Positions 1-7,007 of a stretch of 8,598 bases of DNA are shown here, piece by piece. The notes below the pieces were generated by a model, which saw only the letters and a program-made list of their open reading frames with translations, ran no database searches and was not told the DNA's origin. The position numbers and the translations under genes were made by a program. Source of the stretch: SHLQ01 sp964445255 (lineage in GTDB: Bacteria > Actinomycetota > Acidimicrobiia > Acidimicrobiales > SHLQ01); the NCBI GenBank assembly GCA_964445255.1, contig CAYUKM010000119.1, positions 1 through 8,598 of the forward strand, in the 5' to 3' direction. Positions within the stretch are counted from its first letter, which is position 1; the number at the start of each line of letters is the position of its first letter.

Positions 1-659
1 ATGTTCTCTCGGGCCAATTCGGCAGCGCTGGTGCGGCCGATTCGGCTGGCACCGGTTAGCGCGATGGCCCCGGCAGCAGCACCGCCGAAGGCGATCGCCT
101 GTCGGCGACCTGTCGCTTGGCTAAGCGGCGTCCCTGGAACGACCGTTTTGTCGTCGGCCGCTTCGCCCCGTATGCCAGCGAGATGTAGCAGTGCAATCGC
201 GACAGCTGCACCGATAGCAGAGGCGATGATTGCGGCAACGAACGAGAACCCGAGGGAGGTGAGTTCGCCGCGTCCTGCTGCCCAGCCACCAAAGAGTCCA
301 AAGATGCCGAATCCGACGAGGATTGGTGTAATCGAGTTTCGGCTGCGAGTTCCGAGGAATCCGCCGAGGGCGATTGCGCCGATGGTGATGCCACCGACAA
401 GAAGCGGCTTTTGTAGCGGGCCGAGTGTGTTGATACTCGTGGCGACCACATCGCCTGGAGTGATGTCGACAAACAGGTTGCCGACCCCAATGACGAGTGA
501 CGTCAGCTGGGAACTCAAACGATCGAATAGCTCGCCCACAGCGAGCGCGAGAGCGGCACCGAGCGCTCCGGCCATCCAGGCGCTGCTAAACGAGACCCGC
601 TCACCAAAGCTGTCGGTCTCGGCGGACTTTTTGGACTTTTTGGTATCGGAGTCCGTCAT
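1..659 (-). CDS. Membrane-anchored molybdopterin-dependent oxidoreductase (sulfite oxidase type), N-terminal part
   Basis: The first 219 residues are visible and the rest lies beyond the left edge. They form a soluble Lys/Ser-rich N-terminus, then hydrophobic helices at about residues 27-45, 85-103, 110-129 and 137-162, with a weaker one at 52-66. A twin-arginine-like segment (TGRRQAI, 183-189) follows, running into a Gly/Ala-rich hydrophobic stretch to about 204. This layout, with the GELF and VDITP segments, matches the membrane domain of actinobacterial oxidoreductases whose C-terminal half is the sulfite oxidase/YedY molybdopterin domain. That catalytic domain is not in the window, so the call rests on the N-terminal pattern alone. 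The family oxidises sulfite or a related small substrate outside the membrane; the substrate here is unknown. The ATG at 659 has an AAAAGGA ribosome site 8 nt upstream. The gene is divergent from rsgA across about 210 bp. Confidence 0.72.
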   Translation of the reverse strand, partial: MTDSDTKKSKKSAETDSFGERVSFSSAWMAGALGAALALAVGELFDRLSSQLTSLVIGVGNLFVDITPGDVVATSINTLGPLQKPLLVGGITIGAIALGGFLGTRSRNSITPILVGFGIFGLFGGWAAGRGELTSLGFSFVAAIIASAIGAAVAIALLHLAGIRGEAADDKTVVPGTPLSQATGRRQAIAFGGAAAGAIALTGASRIGRTSAAELAREN

Positions 660-667
660 GACGGCTG

Positions 668-674
668 TCCTTTT
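668..674 (-). promoter_or_regulatory. Ribosome binding site of the oxidoreductase gene
   Basis: On the minus strand AAAAGGA lies 8 nt before the ATG at 659. It fixes the start of the oxidoreductase and is one of the few clear Shine-Dalgarno sequences in the window. Confidence 0.6.
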
Positions 675-709
675 TGCATTGTTGCGGTATGCGAACTTGT
701 GTTCACGAA

Positions 710-725
710 TTGCATGTGTTGCATG
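710..725. repeat. Short tandem repeat TTGCATG in the divergent spacer
   Basis: TTGCATG occurs twice, at 710-716 and 719-725, separated by TG (9-bp period). A related TTGCATT lies at 674-680. The copies are upstream of the oxidoreductase gene and could be regulator half-sites, but they are short enough to be chance. The rest of the 660-870 spacer is AT-rich and holds no gene that I can support. Confidence 0.25.
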
Positions 726-821
726 AGCTTCTAAACGTTTCAACCTTAGGGATTTGCGAGAAAAAGCACCTCTTTTAGCGAATGTTTCTATTCTCGCTCT
801 GAGCAGTAGTGATGTCGGTCT

Positions 822-848
822 TTGACAACTATCTGCACTTGGTATCGT
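822..848 (+). promoter_or_regulatory. Possible rsgA promoter
   Basis: A perfect TTGACA (822-827) is followed after 15 bp by TATCGT (843-848, 4 of 6 matches to TATAAT). The spacing is shorter than the preferred 17 bp. Transcription would start near 855, leaving a leader of about 16 nt before the GTG at 871 with no clear Shine-Dalgarno sequence. The -35 match is good and the -10 assignment is weak. Confidence 0.35.
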
Positions 849-870
849 CGCATTTTCATCAGAAACTAGA

Positions 871-1944
871 GTGGAATTCGTGGAACGTTCCGAACTCTTT
901 CATTTGGGCTGGGATACCGATTGGGATCACCGCTGGTCAGAAGTTCCTAAACCACCGACTGGCGTACCCGGCCGGATCCAACGGGTCGAGCGCGGTGAGT
1001 GTGATGTGCTCATCGGTGATGGCGAAGATGGTTTGGTCCGAGCGGTCTCTGATTCCCAGCGATCTCAGGCCGAGATCGCGCCCGTCACCGGTGATTGGGT
1101 AGCGGTCAGCCCAGGTGATGACGACGATCTCTGGCGGATCGATCAGATCCTCGACCGTCAAACAGCGCTAGTTCGGCGTGATCCAGGCGAGCGAGAAGAG
1201 GAACAACCCCTCTCGGCGAACGTAGACGTTGGATTCTTAGTACATGGCTTCGATCGGCCGTTTCGAGCAGGGAAGCTGGAGCGCTTTTTGGTACTGGTCT
1301 GGAACTCTGGTGCCACGCCTGTGGTCGTGTTGACCAAGGCGGATCTCGCCGAAACAAGCGAGATCGATGAACTTCGCGATGTCGTACGGGCGGTAGCCGA
1401 CGACGTCGAGGTCGTTGTGGCGAGCAGTGTAGATGGACAGGGGTTGGACCGGATCCGTGAGCTGCTCGCGCCCAATAAATCCGGAACCCTGCTCGGCGAG
1501 TCAGGAGCGGGGAAGTCGACGCTCGTCAACGCGCTGATGGACGAATCAGTGCAGGAGACCCAAGAGGTCCGGCGCGGTGATGCGAAGGGTCGTCACACGA
1601 CGATCACTCGAGATCTGTTGGTTCTGCCCGGGGGTGGGGTCCTTATCGACACCCCCGGGGTGCGTGCCGTTGGCCTGTGGGACGCTGAGGATGCGCTGCG
1701 TCGAGTGTTTACCGACATCATCGCCACAGCAGACGATTGCCGATTCAATGATTGCTCCCACGGTTCGGAGCCAGGATGTGCGGTGCGGGCAGCCGTTGAC
1801 AGCGGCGAAATCGACCCCCGACGCCTCGAACGATTCGGGGCCATGGCCGAGGAACTAGCCGACACGGAACGACGCCTCGTCGAGCGCGAGCGCTCCCAGG
1901 GGTCGCGCCAAAGTTCGCGACGACATAAGAAGGGTCGGCGCTAG
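871..1944 (+). CDS. rsgA: Ribosome small subunit-dependent GTPase RsgA
   Basis: RsgA hydrolyses GTP while checking and releasing late 30S subunits during ribosome assembly in the cytoplasm. The 357-aa product shows the circularly permuted GTPase order that defines the family. An OB-fold (GDWVAV at 74-79) comes first, then G4 (TKAD, 155-158), G5-like ASS (184-186), the P-loop GESGAGKST (209-217) and G3 (DTPG, 260-263). The C-terminal zinc knuckle is intact as C-x4-C-x-H-x5-C (C290, C295, H297, C303). A basic tail (RRHKKGRR) ends the protein. The length is normal. The start is uncertain: the frame opens only at 826, and GTG at 871 or 880 are the candidates, neither with a clear ribosome site. 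ftsH follows 42 bp downstream on the same strand, so co-transcription is possible. Confidence 0.95.
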   Translation: MEFVERSELFHLGWDTDWDHRWSEVPKPPTGVPGRIQRVERGECDVLIGDGEDGLVRAVSDSQRSQAEIAPVTGDWVAVSPGDDDDLWRIDQILDRQTALVRRDPGEREEEQPLSANVDVGFLVHGFDRPFRAGKLERFLVLVWNSGATPVVVLTKADLAETSEIDELRDVVRAVADDVEVVVASSVDGQGLDRIRELLAPNKSGTLLGESGAGKSTLVNALMDESVQETQEVRRGDAKGRHTTITRDLLVLPGGGVLIDTPGVRAVGLWDAEDALRRVFTDIIATADDCRFNDCSHGSEPGCAVRAAVDSGEIDPRRLERFGAMAEELADTERRLVERERSQGSRQSSRRHKKGRR

Positions 1945-1986
1945 AAGACCCTGAAAAATTAGGCTCTACACATACTCCTGAGTCGA

Positions 1987-3906
1987 ATGGGCTATGTCTC
2001 CAGGGCCGTTTCGAGACGTACCATCGCGAATGTGACCAGTTCTCAGCGCACCCGCATTCTTCTCGTACTGCTAGCCCTCGCCAGCGCGGTGCTCGTCTTC
2101 GTGACCTTCCAAGACGATCCGGCAGCAGACACCACTCCGGTCGAGGACTTCGGTGTCCTTGTGATGATGGTGGACGAGGGTCTCGTTGAATCAATCGAGT
2201 TCACCAATGGATCGAGCACTGTGCGCGCTGTTCCGTCGGTTGGTGAGCCTTTCCGATCGATCGTGCCCCCAGGGTTCACCGATGACTTCACAGAGATCCT
2301 CTTGGATTCGAGGCCTGCGATCGAGGTATCGACCCTTGCTGCGCCCGACGCTGGCATCGACTGGGCTGTTGTCCTCAGAACGGCAGTACCTATCGCCCTC
2401 ATGATCGTGTTGGTATGGGTGATTCTCGCTCGGATGAATGGTGGCAAGCGGGAACGAAAGAAGTTCACCGCAAAGACTCGTAAGCAAGCCAGTGCGCTGC
2501 AAGACGTCACCTTTGCCGATGTCGCTGGAGCTCAGGAAGCCCTGGTCGAGTTGGGTGAAATCCGCGAGTTCCTCGCTAACCCCAAGCGTTTCCAAGAAGT
2601 GGGGGCGAAGATTCCCAAGGGTGTTCTGCTCTACGGTCCGCCCGGAACCGGCAAGACCCTTTTGGCTCGTGCCGTTGCTGGTGAAGCTGGCGTGCCCTTC
2701 TTCAGCCTGTCGGGTTCAGACTTCGTTGAGATGTTCGCGGGCGTTGGCGCAAGTCGTGTTCGTGACCTGTTCGAACAGGCTCGCAAAGAAGCACCCGCGA
2801 TTATCTTCGTCGACGAGATCGACGCCGTTGGACGCCACCGCGGTGGCGGCGGACCTGGTGCTGCGAATCAGGAACGTGAACAGACACTCAACCAGTTGTT
2901 GGTGGAGATGGATGGGTTTGACGTGGAGACCGGCGTGATCTTCATCGCTGCGACGAACCGCCCAGACATCTTGGATAAGGCGCTGCTGCGTCCTGGCCGC
3001 TTCGATCGACAGATCGCCGTTGAACGTCCTGATCTTGCAGGTCGTCGAGAGATTGCCGCAGTCCACGCCAAGAGTAAGCCGCTCGCCAAAGACGTCAACA
3101 TCGAGACGATCGCCCGTCGCACCCCGGGATTCACTGGAGCTGACCTCGCCAACCTGTTGAACGAAGCTGCATTGCTGAGCGCACGCCGCGGCAAGGACGC
3201 CATTGGACATGTGGAGCTCGACGATGCCCTCGACCGAGTGATCGCCGGTCCAGAAAAGAGTGCGGGAACGCTGTCAGACAAAGAGAAGCTGATCATCGCG
3301 TACCACGAGGCTGGCCACGCAATTGTTGGACATGTGCTCCCCGGAGCTGACCCTATCCACAAGGTTTCGATCATCGCTCGCGGCAAGGCTCTCGGTTGGA
3401 CCTTGGCGCTGCCGGAGAAGGACAAAGTCTTGATGTCTCGCTCCGAGCTGGGCGACGAGATGGCCATGTTGCTCGGCGGACGCATCGCCGAGGAAATGAT
3501 CTTCGGTGACCCGACCACTGGCGCGGCGAACGATATCGAGCGGGTGACAGCGATTGCACGGAACATGGTGACGAACTTCGGTATGAGCCCGACGCTCGGG
3601 TTGCAGAAGTTCGGTGTTGGCGTTGGCGAGTCCTATGCCGCAGGCACGGCCCAGAACTACTCCGATGTGATCGCGAGCCGAATCGATGAAGACGTCCAAC
3701 TGTTGGTCGATCGCGCGGCTGACGAGGCTCGGCAGGTCCTTGAACTGCACCGTTCGTTGCTCGACCGGATGGCCGAAGCACTCATCGAGCACGAGACCTT
3801 GAACAAAGAGGATCTCAAAGAGCTCTTCGAAGGCGTTGAGCCTTTTGTGCCAATCCGCTCGGATGCTCCTCGCGGGATCGACCTTCGCGATCAGGTGGCT
3901 GGCTAG
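1987..3906 (+). CDS. ftsH: ATP-dependent zinc metalloprotease FtsH
   Basis: FtsH is the membrane-bound hexameric AAA+ protease that extracts and degrades misfolded membrane proteins and some regulators. The 639-aa product has transmembrane helices at about 23-41 and 126-148 flanking a small extracytoplasmic domain. The AAA+ module follows: Walker A GPPGTGKT (217-224), pore loop MFAGVGASR (249-257), Walker B IIFVDEID (272-279), and the second region of homology ATNRPDILDKALLRPGRFDR (322-341). The protease domain has HEAGH (440-444), with D516 (GAANDIE) as the expected third zinc ligand. It ends in a helical tail without the long low-complexity extension of some actinobacterial FtsH. The pore loop has Ala where Escherichia coli has Val. 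The ATG at 1987 is the first start in frame but has no clear ribosome site; GTG at 2032 is an alternative. Its stop overlaps the serC stop. Confidence 0.97.
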   Translation: MGYVSRAVSRRTIANVTSSQRTRILLVLLALASAVLVFVTFQDDPAADTTPVEDFGVLVMMVDEGLVESIEFTNGSSTVRAVPSVGEPFRSIVPPGFTDDFTEILLDSRPAIEVSTLAAPDAGIDWAVVLRTAVPIALMIVLVWVILARMNGGKRERKKFTAKTRKQASALQDVTFADVAGAQEALVELGEIREFLANPKRFQEVGAKIPKGVLLYGPPGTGKTLLARAVAGEAGVPFFSLSGSDFVEMFAGVGASRVRDLFEQARKEAPAIIFVDEIDAVGRHRGGGGPGAANQEREQTLNQLLVEMDGFDVETGVIFIAATNRPDILDKALLRPGRFDRQIAVERPDLAGRREIAAVHAKSKPLAKDVNIETIARRTPGFTGADLANLLNEAALLSARRGKDAIGHVELDDALDRVIAGPEKSAGTLSDKEKLIIAYHEAGHAIVGHVLPGADPIHKVSIIARGKALGWTLALPEKDKVLMSRSELGDEMAMLLGGRIAEEMIFGDPTTGAANDIERVTAIARNMVTNFGMSPTLGLQKFGVGVGESYAAGTAQNYSDVIASRIDEDVQLLVDRAADEARQVLELHRSLLDRMAEALIEHETLNKEDLKELFEGVEPFVPIRSDAPRGIDLRDQVAG

Positions 3907-5024
3907 CTCAGCTCGCTCACAACGTGATCGATGCTCTGGGTGAGCGCCTCGATATCTGAGGGTTCGACCGACGGCATCATCGACACGCGCATCTGGTTGC
4001 GTCCCAGCTTGCGGTAGCCACCGGTGTCAAGGATGCCGTTGGCGCGGAGAACCGCGACCACGGTGTTGGCATCGATGGCGTCGTCGAGGTCGATGGTCGC
4101 GACCACACGACTGCGATGGTCTGGGTTCTGCACGTATGGCGTAGCGAAGTCGCTTGCCTCGGCCCAGCCGTAGAGCGTGTCTGCGGATTGGTCGGAACGC
4201 TTCGCTGCGAACTCGAGGCCACCGTTCTCGTTGCACCACTCGGTGTACTTGAGCGCGAGGTAGATGGTGGCGAGCGCCGGGGTGTTGTAGGTCTGATCTT
4301 TGAGCGAGTTGTCCTTGGCGGTCTTCAGGTTGAGGATCTCTGGCATCCAGCGATCACCCGAGCAGAGTTTGTCGATTCGTTCCATCGCAGCGGGGGAGCA
4401 CAGCGCGAGCCACAGGCCGCCATCTGAACTGAAGCACTTCTGTGGAGCGAAGTAGTAGGCGTCGGTGTTCGCTGGATTGAACCGGAGACCGCCGCCCCCC
4501 GAAGTGGCGTCGACGAGCACGAGGCCGTCGGCGTCCGGGCGCTCAACGGGGAACTGGACGCCGGTGGAGGTTTCGTTGTGTGGGTAGCAATAGGCGTCGA
4601 CGTCGGGGTTCGGAGACATTGCTGGGGCGGTGCCGAAGTCGCCCTCGATCACGTCGGGATCGCCGAGGTGAGGTGCCAGGGTGACGGCCTTGGCGAACTT
4701 GCTGGAGAACTCACCCGAAACGAGCATTTGAGCGGAGTTCTCGATCAGGCCGAACGTCGCCGCGTCCCAGAACAGCGTGGCTCCGCCGTTGCCGAGGAGG
4801 ATCTGGTAGCCATCGGGGGCATCGAAGAACTCGAGTAGCCCATTGCGAAGTGCTGCGACAACAAGCTTCACCGTGTCTTGGCGATGGCTGGTCCCGAGGA
4901 AGTCGTCGGCTTCGGCTGCGAGTGCGGCGACGGCCTCGGACCGGACCTTTGATGGCCCCGAACCGAAACGCCCGTCGGAGGGAAGCATGGACTCGGGAAT
5001 CGTGATGTCTGGGATTGCACTCAT
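3903..5024 (-). CDS. serC: Phosphoserine aminotransferase
   Basis: SerC converts 3-phosphohydroxypyruvate and glutamate to phosphoserine and 2-oxoglutarate, the second step of serine synthesis; the family also serves vitamin B6 synthesis in some bacteria. The 373-aa product has the actinobacterial SerC pattern: an N-terminus with LPSDGRFGSGPSKVR (14-28), TSHRQ (45-49), the cofactor-binding VDATSGGGG (171-179), the PLP lysine K196 in APQKCFSSDGG, and TYNTPA (245-250). The C-terminus (GGYRKLGRNQMRVSM) is the conserved small-domain end. The ATG at 5024 suits the family N-terminus, but no Shine-Dalgarno sequence precedes it, so the mRNA may be leaderless. The gene is divergent from the class I aminotransferase and convergent with ftsH, sharing the 4-bp CTAG at 3903-3906. 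The conserved pattern and cofactor residues make the assignment firm. Confidence 0.95.
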   Translation of the reverse strand: MSAIPDITIPESMLPSDGRFGSGPSKVRSEAVAALAAEADDFLGTSHRQDTVKLVVAALRNGLLEFFDAPDGYQILLGNGGATLFWDAATFGLIENSAQMLVSGEFSSKFAKAVTLAPHLGDPDVIEGDFGTAPAMSPNPDVDAYCYPHNETSTGVQFPVERPDADGLVLVDATSGGGGLRFNPANTDAYYFAPQKCFSSDGGLWLALCSPAAMERIDKLCSGDRWMPEILNLKTAKDNSLKDQTYNTPALATIYLALKYTEWCNENGGLEFAAKRSDQSADTLYGWAEASDFATPYVQNPDHRSRVVATIDLDDAIDANTVVAVLRANGILDTGGYRKLGRNQMRVSMMPSVEPSDIEALTQSIDHVVSELS

Positions 5025-5042
5025 AGCCGATAGTTTCGCAGG

Positions 5043-5070
5043 GTGAATCGGCGAATACGCGCCGAATCAC
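5043..5070. promoter_or_regulatory. 28-bp inverted repeat between the two aminotransferase genes
   Basis: The arms GTGAATCGGCG (5043-5053) and CGCCGAATCAC (5060-5070) are inverted copies with one mismatch (10 of 11 pairs), separated by AATACG. The repeat fills most of the 78-bp spacer between the serC start (5024) and the aminotransferase start (5103). Its place between divergent starts suggests an operator for a dimeric regulator acting on both genes. No member of a named regulator family is implied by the sequence. Confidence 0.5.
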
Positions 5071-5091
5071 GATTAAAGAGACAAGTTTCAC

Positions 5092-5096
5092 GGGAG
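5092..5096 (+). promoter_or_regulatory. Ribosome binding site of the class I aminotransferase
   Basis: GGGAG lies 6 nt before the ATG at 5103. It decides between that ATG and an upstream in-frame GTG at 5043, which has no ribosome site and would add 20 residues unlike the family N-terminus. Confidence 0.6.
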
Positions 5097-5102
5097 TGTT
5101 TC

Positions 5103-6296
5103 ATGGGTGCTCGCATTTCGGATCGGATTGGCGCAATTCAAGAGTCAGCGACTCTGGCAATCACCGCGAAGGCCAAGGCACTAAAGGCCGCCGGCGAGCC
5201 CGTCATCGGATTCGGCGCTGGCGAGCCCGACTTCCCGACACCTGCACACATCGTCGAGGCAGCGGTTGCCGCTTGCAACGACCCGGTGAACCACAAGTAC
5301 TCACCAGCCGCCGGCCTGCCGGTACTACGTGAAGCGATCGCCGAAAAGACCGGCCGAGACTTCGGTTTCCAGTGCGAAGCGTCCAACGTGTTGGTCACCA
5401 ACGGCGGCAAGCACGCCGTGGCGAATACCTTTGCGGTTCTGCTCGACCCGGGCGACGAGATGATCGTCCCCACCCCGTACTGGACCACCTACCCCGAGGC
5501 CATCGGCCTCACCGGTGCATCCGCGGTGACGGTCCTGTCGACGGTCGAGTCCGGTTGGAAGGTCACCGTCGAACAGCTCGAAGCCGTTCGCACCGACAAG
5601 ACCAAGGCGTTGCTATTCGTGTCGCCATCGAACCCGACCGGAGCGATCTACACACGCGACGAGATCGAGGCCATCGGTAAGTGGGCGGCCGAGCACGGGA
5701 TTTGGGTCGTGACCGACGAGATCTACGAGCATCTGGTCTATGGCGACAACGAGCATCACTCGATGCCCGTGGTCGTGCCGGAGATAGCCGACCGCTGCCT
5801 GATCCTCAACGGTGTCGCGAAGACGTTTGCGATGACCGGTTGGCGAGTGGGATGGATGGTCGGCCCAGCCGACGTGATCAAGGCCGCCGCGAACCTCCAG
5901 AGTCACGTGACGAGCAACGTCAGCAATGTGTCTCAACGCGCGGCGCTCGCCGCCGTGTCTGGCCCACTCGACCCGGTCTACGAGATGCGTGAGCACTTCG
6001 ACCGCCGCCGCAAGAACATGTTCTCGATGCTGTCGGGAATCGATGGTGTCGAGATCGCCGAACCCGGTGGTGCGTTCTACGCCTACCCAAGCTTTGAAGG
6101 AGTGCTTGGCCGCAACATCGGCGGCACCCAGATCGACACCACGCTCGATCTCGCTGCTGCGCTTCTCGATCAGGCCAAGGTCGCCATCGTTCCCGGCGAA
6201 GCCTTCGGCGCGGGCGGTTCGGCTCGCCTCAGCTTCGCCCTTGGCGACGATGACCTCGGTGAAGGCGTCAACCGCATCATCGACTTCCTCGCATAG
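5103..6296 (+). CDS. Class I/II pyridoxal-phosphate aminotransferase, aspartate/prephenate type
   Basis: The 397-aa product is a fold-type I aminotransferase close to the Thermus/Bacillus AspB group. It moves the amino group between aspartate (or another amino acid) and 2-oxoglutarate. Visible features are GAGEPDFPTP (38-47), the tetrapyrrole-like KYSPAAGLPVLREAIA (65-80), SPSNPTG (174-180, with N177), TDEIYE (204-209, with D205), the PLP lysine K240 in NGVAKTFAMTGWR, and R375 in ARLSFALG as the expected carboxylate-binding arginine. K103 in GGKHA corresponds to the lysine that binds the acidic side chain in the Thermus enzyme (family knowledge, from memory), which favours aspartate or glutamate as substrates. 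The start at 5103 has a good ribosome site. The gene is divergent from serC and ends 8 bp from the convergent xre gene. Exact substrate (aspartate, prephenate, or branched/aromatic acids) cannot be fixed from sequence alone. Confidence 0.88.
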   Translation: MGARISDRIGAIQESATLAITAKAKALKAAGEPVIGFGAGEPDFPTPAHIVEAAVAACNDPVNHKYSPAAGLPVLREAIAEKTGRDFGFQCEASNVLVTNGGKHAVANTFAVLLDPGDEMIVPTPYWTTYPEAIGLTGASAVTVLSTVESGWKVTVEQLEAVRTDKTKALLFVSPSNPTGAIYTRDEIEAIGKWAAEHGIWVVTDEIYEHLVYGDNEHHSMPVVVPEIADRCLILNGVAKTFAMTGWRVGWMVGPADVIKAAANLQSHVTSNVSNVSQRAALAAVSGPLDPVYEMREHFDRRRKNMFSMLSGIDGVEIAEPGGAFYAYPSFEGVLGRNIGGTQIDTTLDLAAALLDQAKVAIVPGEAFGAGGSARLSFALGDDDLGEGVNRIIDFLA

Positions 6297-6304
6297 CGCC
6301 GGGG

Positions 6305-6520
6305 TCAGCCAGCGACTTCAACCTCGGCGTCGTCGGGGATGAAGAGGGCCTCGATTGGCTCGTCGAACACTGACGCCAGTTTGAAGGCCAATGGCAGGCT
6401 GGGGTCGTAGCGGCCGTTTTCGATGGCGTTCACGGTTTGGCGCGAGACGCCGAGCAGGTCGCCGAGGGCGGCTTGGCTGAGCGAGCGGGCTGCCCGCACT
6501 TCTTTGATGCGGTTGTTCAT
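6305..6520 (-). CDS. Small Cro/XRE-family HTH regulator (YozG-like)
   Basis: This 71-aa protein is almost only a helix-turn-helix domain. Helix 2 is about SQAALGDLLG (15-24) and the recognition helix about SRQTVNAIENGR (26-37), followed by the family signature YDPSLPLAFKLASVF (38-52) and a short acidic tail (DDAEVEVAG). It is therefore a DNA-binding, probably dimeric, cytoplasmic repressor. The start at 6520 is chosen because the protein then begins MNNRIKEVR, the usual family N-terminus. A longer frame to 6598 would add 26 unconserved residues that lie inside the upstream gene. Its ATG overlaps the TGA of the membrane-protein gene (ATGA), indicating translational coupling. The triple operator in front of that gene is its likely target (inference). 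Such regulator-membrane protein pairs are common, but their function is mostly unknown. Confidence 0.88.
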   Translation of the reverse strand: MNNRIKEVRAARSLSQAALGDLLGVSRQTVNAIENGRYDPSLPLAFKLASVFDEPIEALFIPDDAEVEVAG

Positions 6521-6960
6521 GAGAGGGGTAAGCCTCGGCGGGTGGTGTCGACGAGCCAAGTGGCCATGCCGATGCTGAAGATCACCCATGGACCCCATGG
6601 GTCGGTGTTCAACCCTGCGATCGAGAGGAAGCCTAGGGTGACGACTGCGATCACGGTGAGCCCGAAGCTAACGGCCAGCGATTCAAGCTGGGCTTCGCGA
6701 TGCATCTCGTCGATCCGTCCGAAATGTCGCACGACGGCTCGCATGAAGAACAAGGCCGGGATGATCGGAATGAGCACGACCAGGTACTTCCACGCTCCCG
6801 CAGTCTCGAGGTCAACGAGCGTTGTGAGCAAGAGGATCGTCACGACATAGCCAGCCATTGGCCACGCCGCCTCTCGGAAGTACTGGCTGCCGATGTTCTT
6901 CTCGAACTCCGTCCTGCCCGTTGATTCTGAAACATGTGAGTTTTCTGCTGAATTCGCCAT
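6517..6960 (-). CDS. Four-helix membrane protein paired with the XRE regulator
   Basis: I do not recognise a named family. The 147-aa product has a polar N-terminus (about 1-30), then four hydrophobic segments at roughly 32-50, 59-78, 94-116 and 123-138. A conserved-looking charged loop between helices 2 and 3 (RHFGRIDEMHREAQLESL, about 78-95) resembles the loop of other small membrane proteins encoded next to XRE regulators. The ATG at 6960 is the first possible start after an in-frame stop and has no ribosome site at proper distance. The promoter places transcription start at the A of this ATG, so translation is probably leaderless. The xre gene overlaps its stop by 4 nt. Inference: the protein may sense or tune something at the membrane while the partner regulates the pair. 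Confidence 0.75.
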   Translation of the reverse strand: MANSAENSHVSESTGRTEFEKNIGSQYFREAAWPMAGYVVTILLLTTLVDLETAGAWKYLVVLIPIIPALFFMRAVVRHFGRIDEMHREAQLESLAVSFGLTVIAVVTLGFLSIAGLNTDPWGPWVIFSIGMATWLVDTTRRGLPLS

Positions 6961-6967
6961 ACGGATG

Positions 6968-6996
6968 ACTGTAAAGACTCCTTTCCATTATGTCAA
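6968..6996 (-). promoter_or_regulatory. Leaderless promoter of the membrane protein-xre unit
   Basis: On the minus strand a perfect TTGACA (plus-strand 6991-6996) is followed by exactly 17 bp and then TACAGT (6968-6973, 4 of 6 matches to TATAAT). Seven bases later comes the ATG at 6960, so the start codon itself would be the transcription start. This is the best promoter in the window. Confidence 0.7.
6971..6986. promoter_or_regulatory. Operator copy A (GTAAAG-N4-CTTTCC)
   Basis: GTAAAG-ACTC-CTTTCC is a pseudopalindrome with half-sites GKAAAG, followed by AT as in copy C. It overlaps the upstream half of the -10 box, so a bound protein would block RNA polymerase. Confidence 0.65.
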
Positions 6997-7007
6997 GGGT
7001 ACTTTCC
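6992..7007. promoter_or_regulatory. Operator copy B (GTCAAG-N4-CTTTCC)
   Basis: GTCAAG-GGTA-CTTTCC matches copies A and C in 11 of 12 half-site bases. It covers the -35 box. Its start is 21 bp from that of copy A, two helical turns, so dimers could sit on the same face of the DNA. Confidence 0.6.

Noticed and set aside
1..726. Plus-strand open frame of 241 codons
   Set aside because: It is antisense to the oxidoreductase gene, its product is Ala/Pro/Ser-rich without domain features, and the minus-strand frame gives a coherent multi-helix protein with a good ribosome site.
2868..3566. Minus-strand open frame of 232 codons inside ftsH
   Set aside because: It is antisense to a strongly conserved FtsH segment and its translation is serine/arginine-rich with no recognisable domain; long antisense frames are usual in GC-rich DNA.
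5043..5102. Upstream GTG start for the class I aminotransferase
   Set aside because: It would translate the inverted repeat and promoter region, has no ribosome site, and the family N-terminus begins at the ATG at 5103.
6437..6850. Plus-strand open frame of 137 codons
   Set aside because: It is antisense to the xre and membrane-protein genes, whose proteins show clear HTH and transmembrane features.
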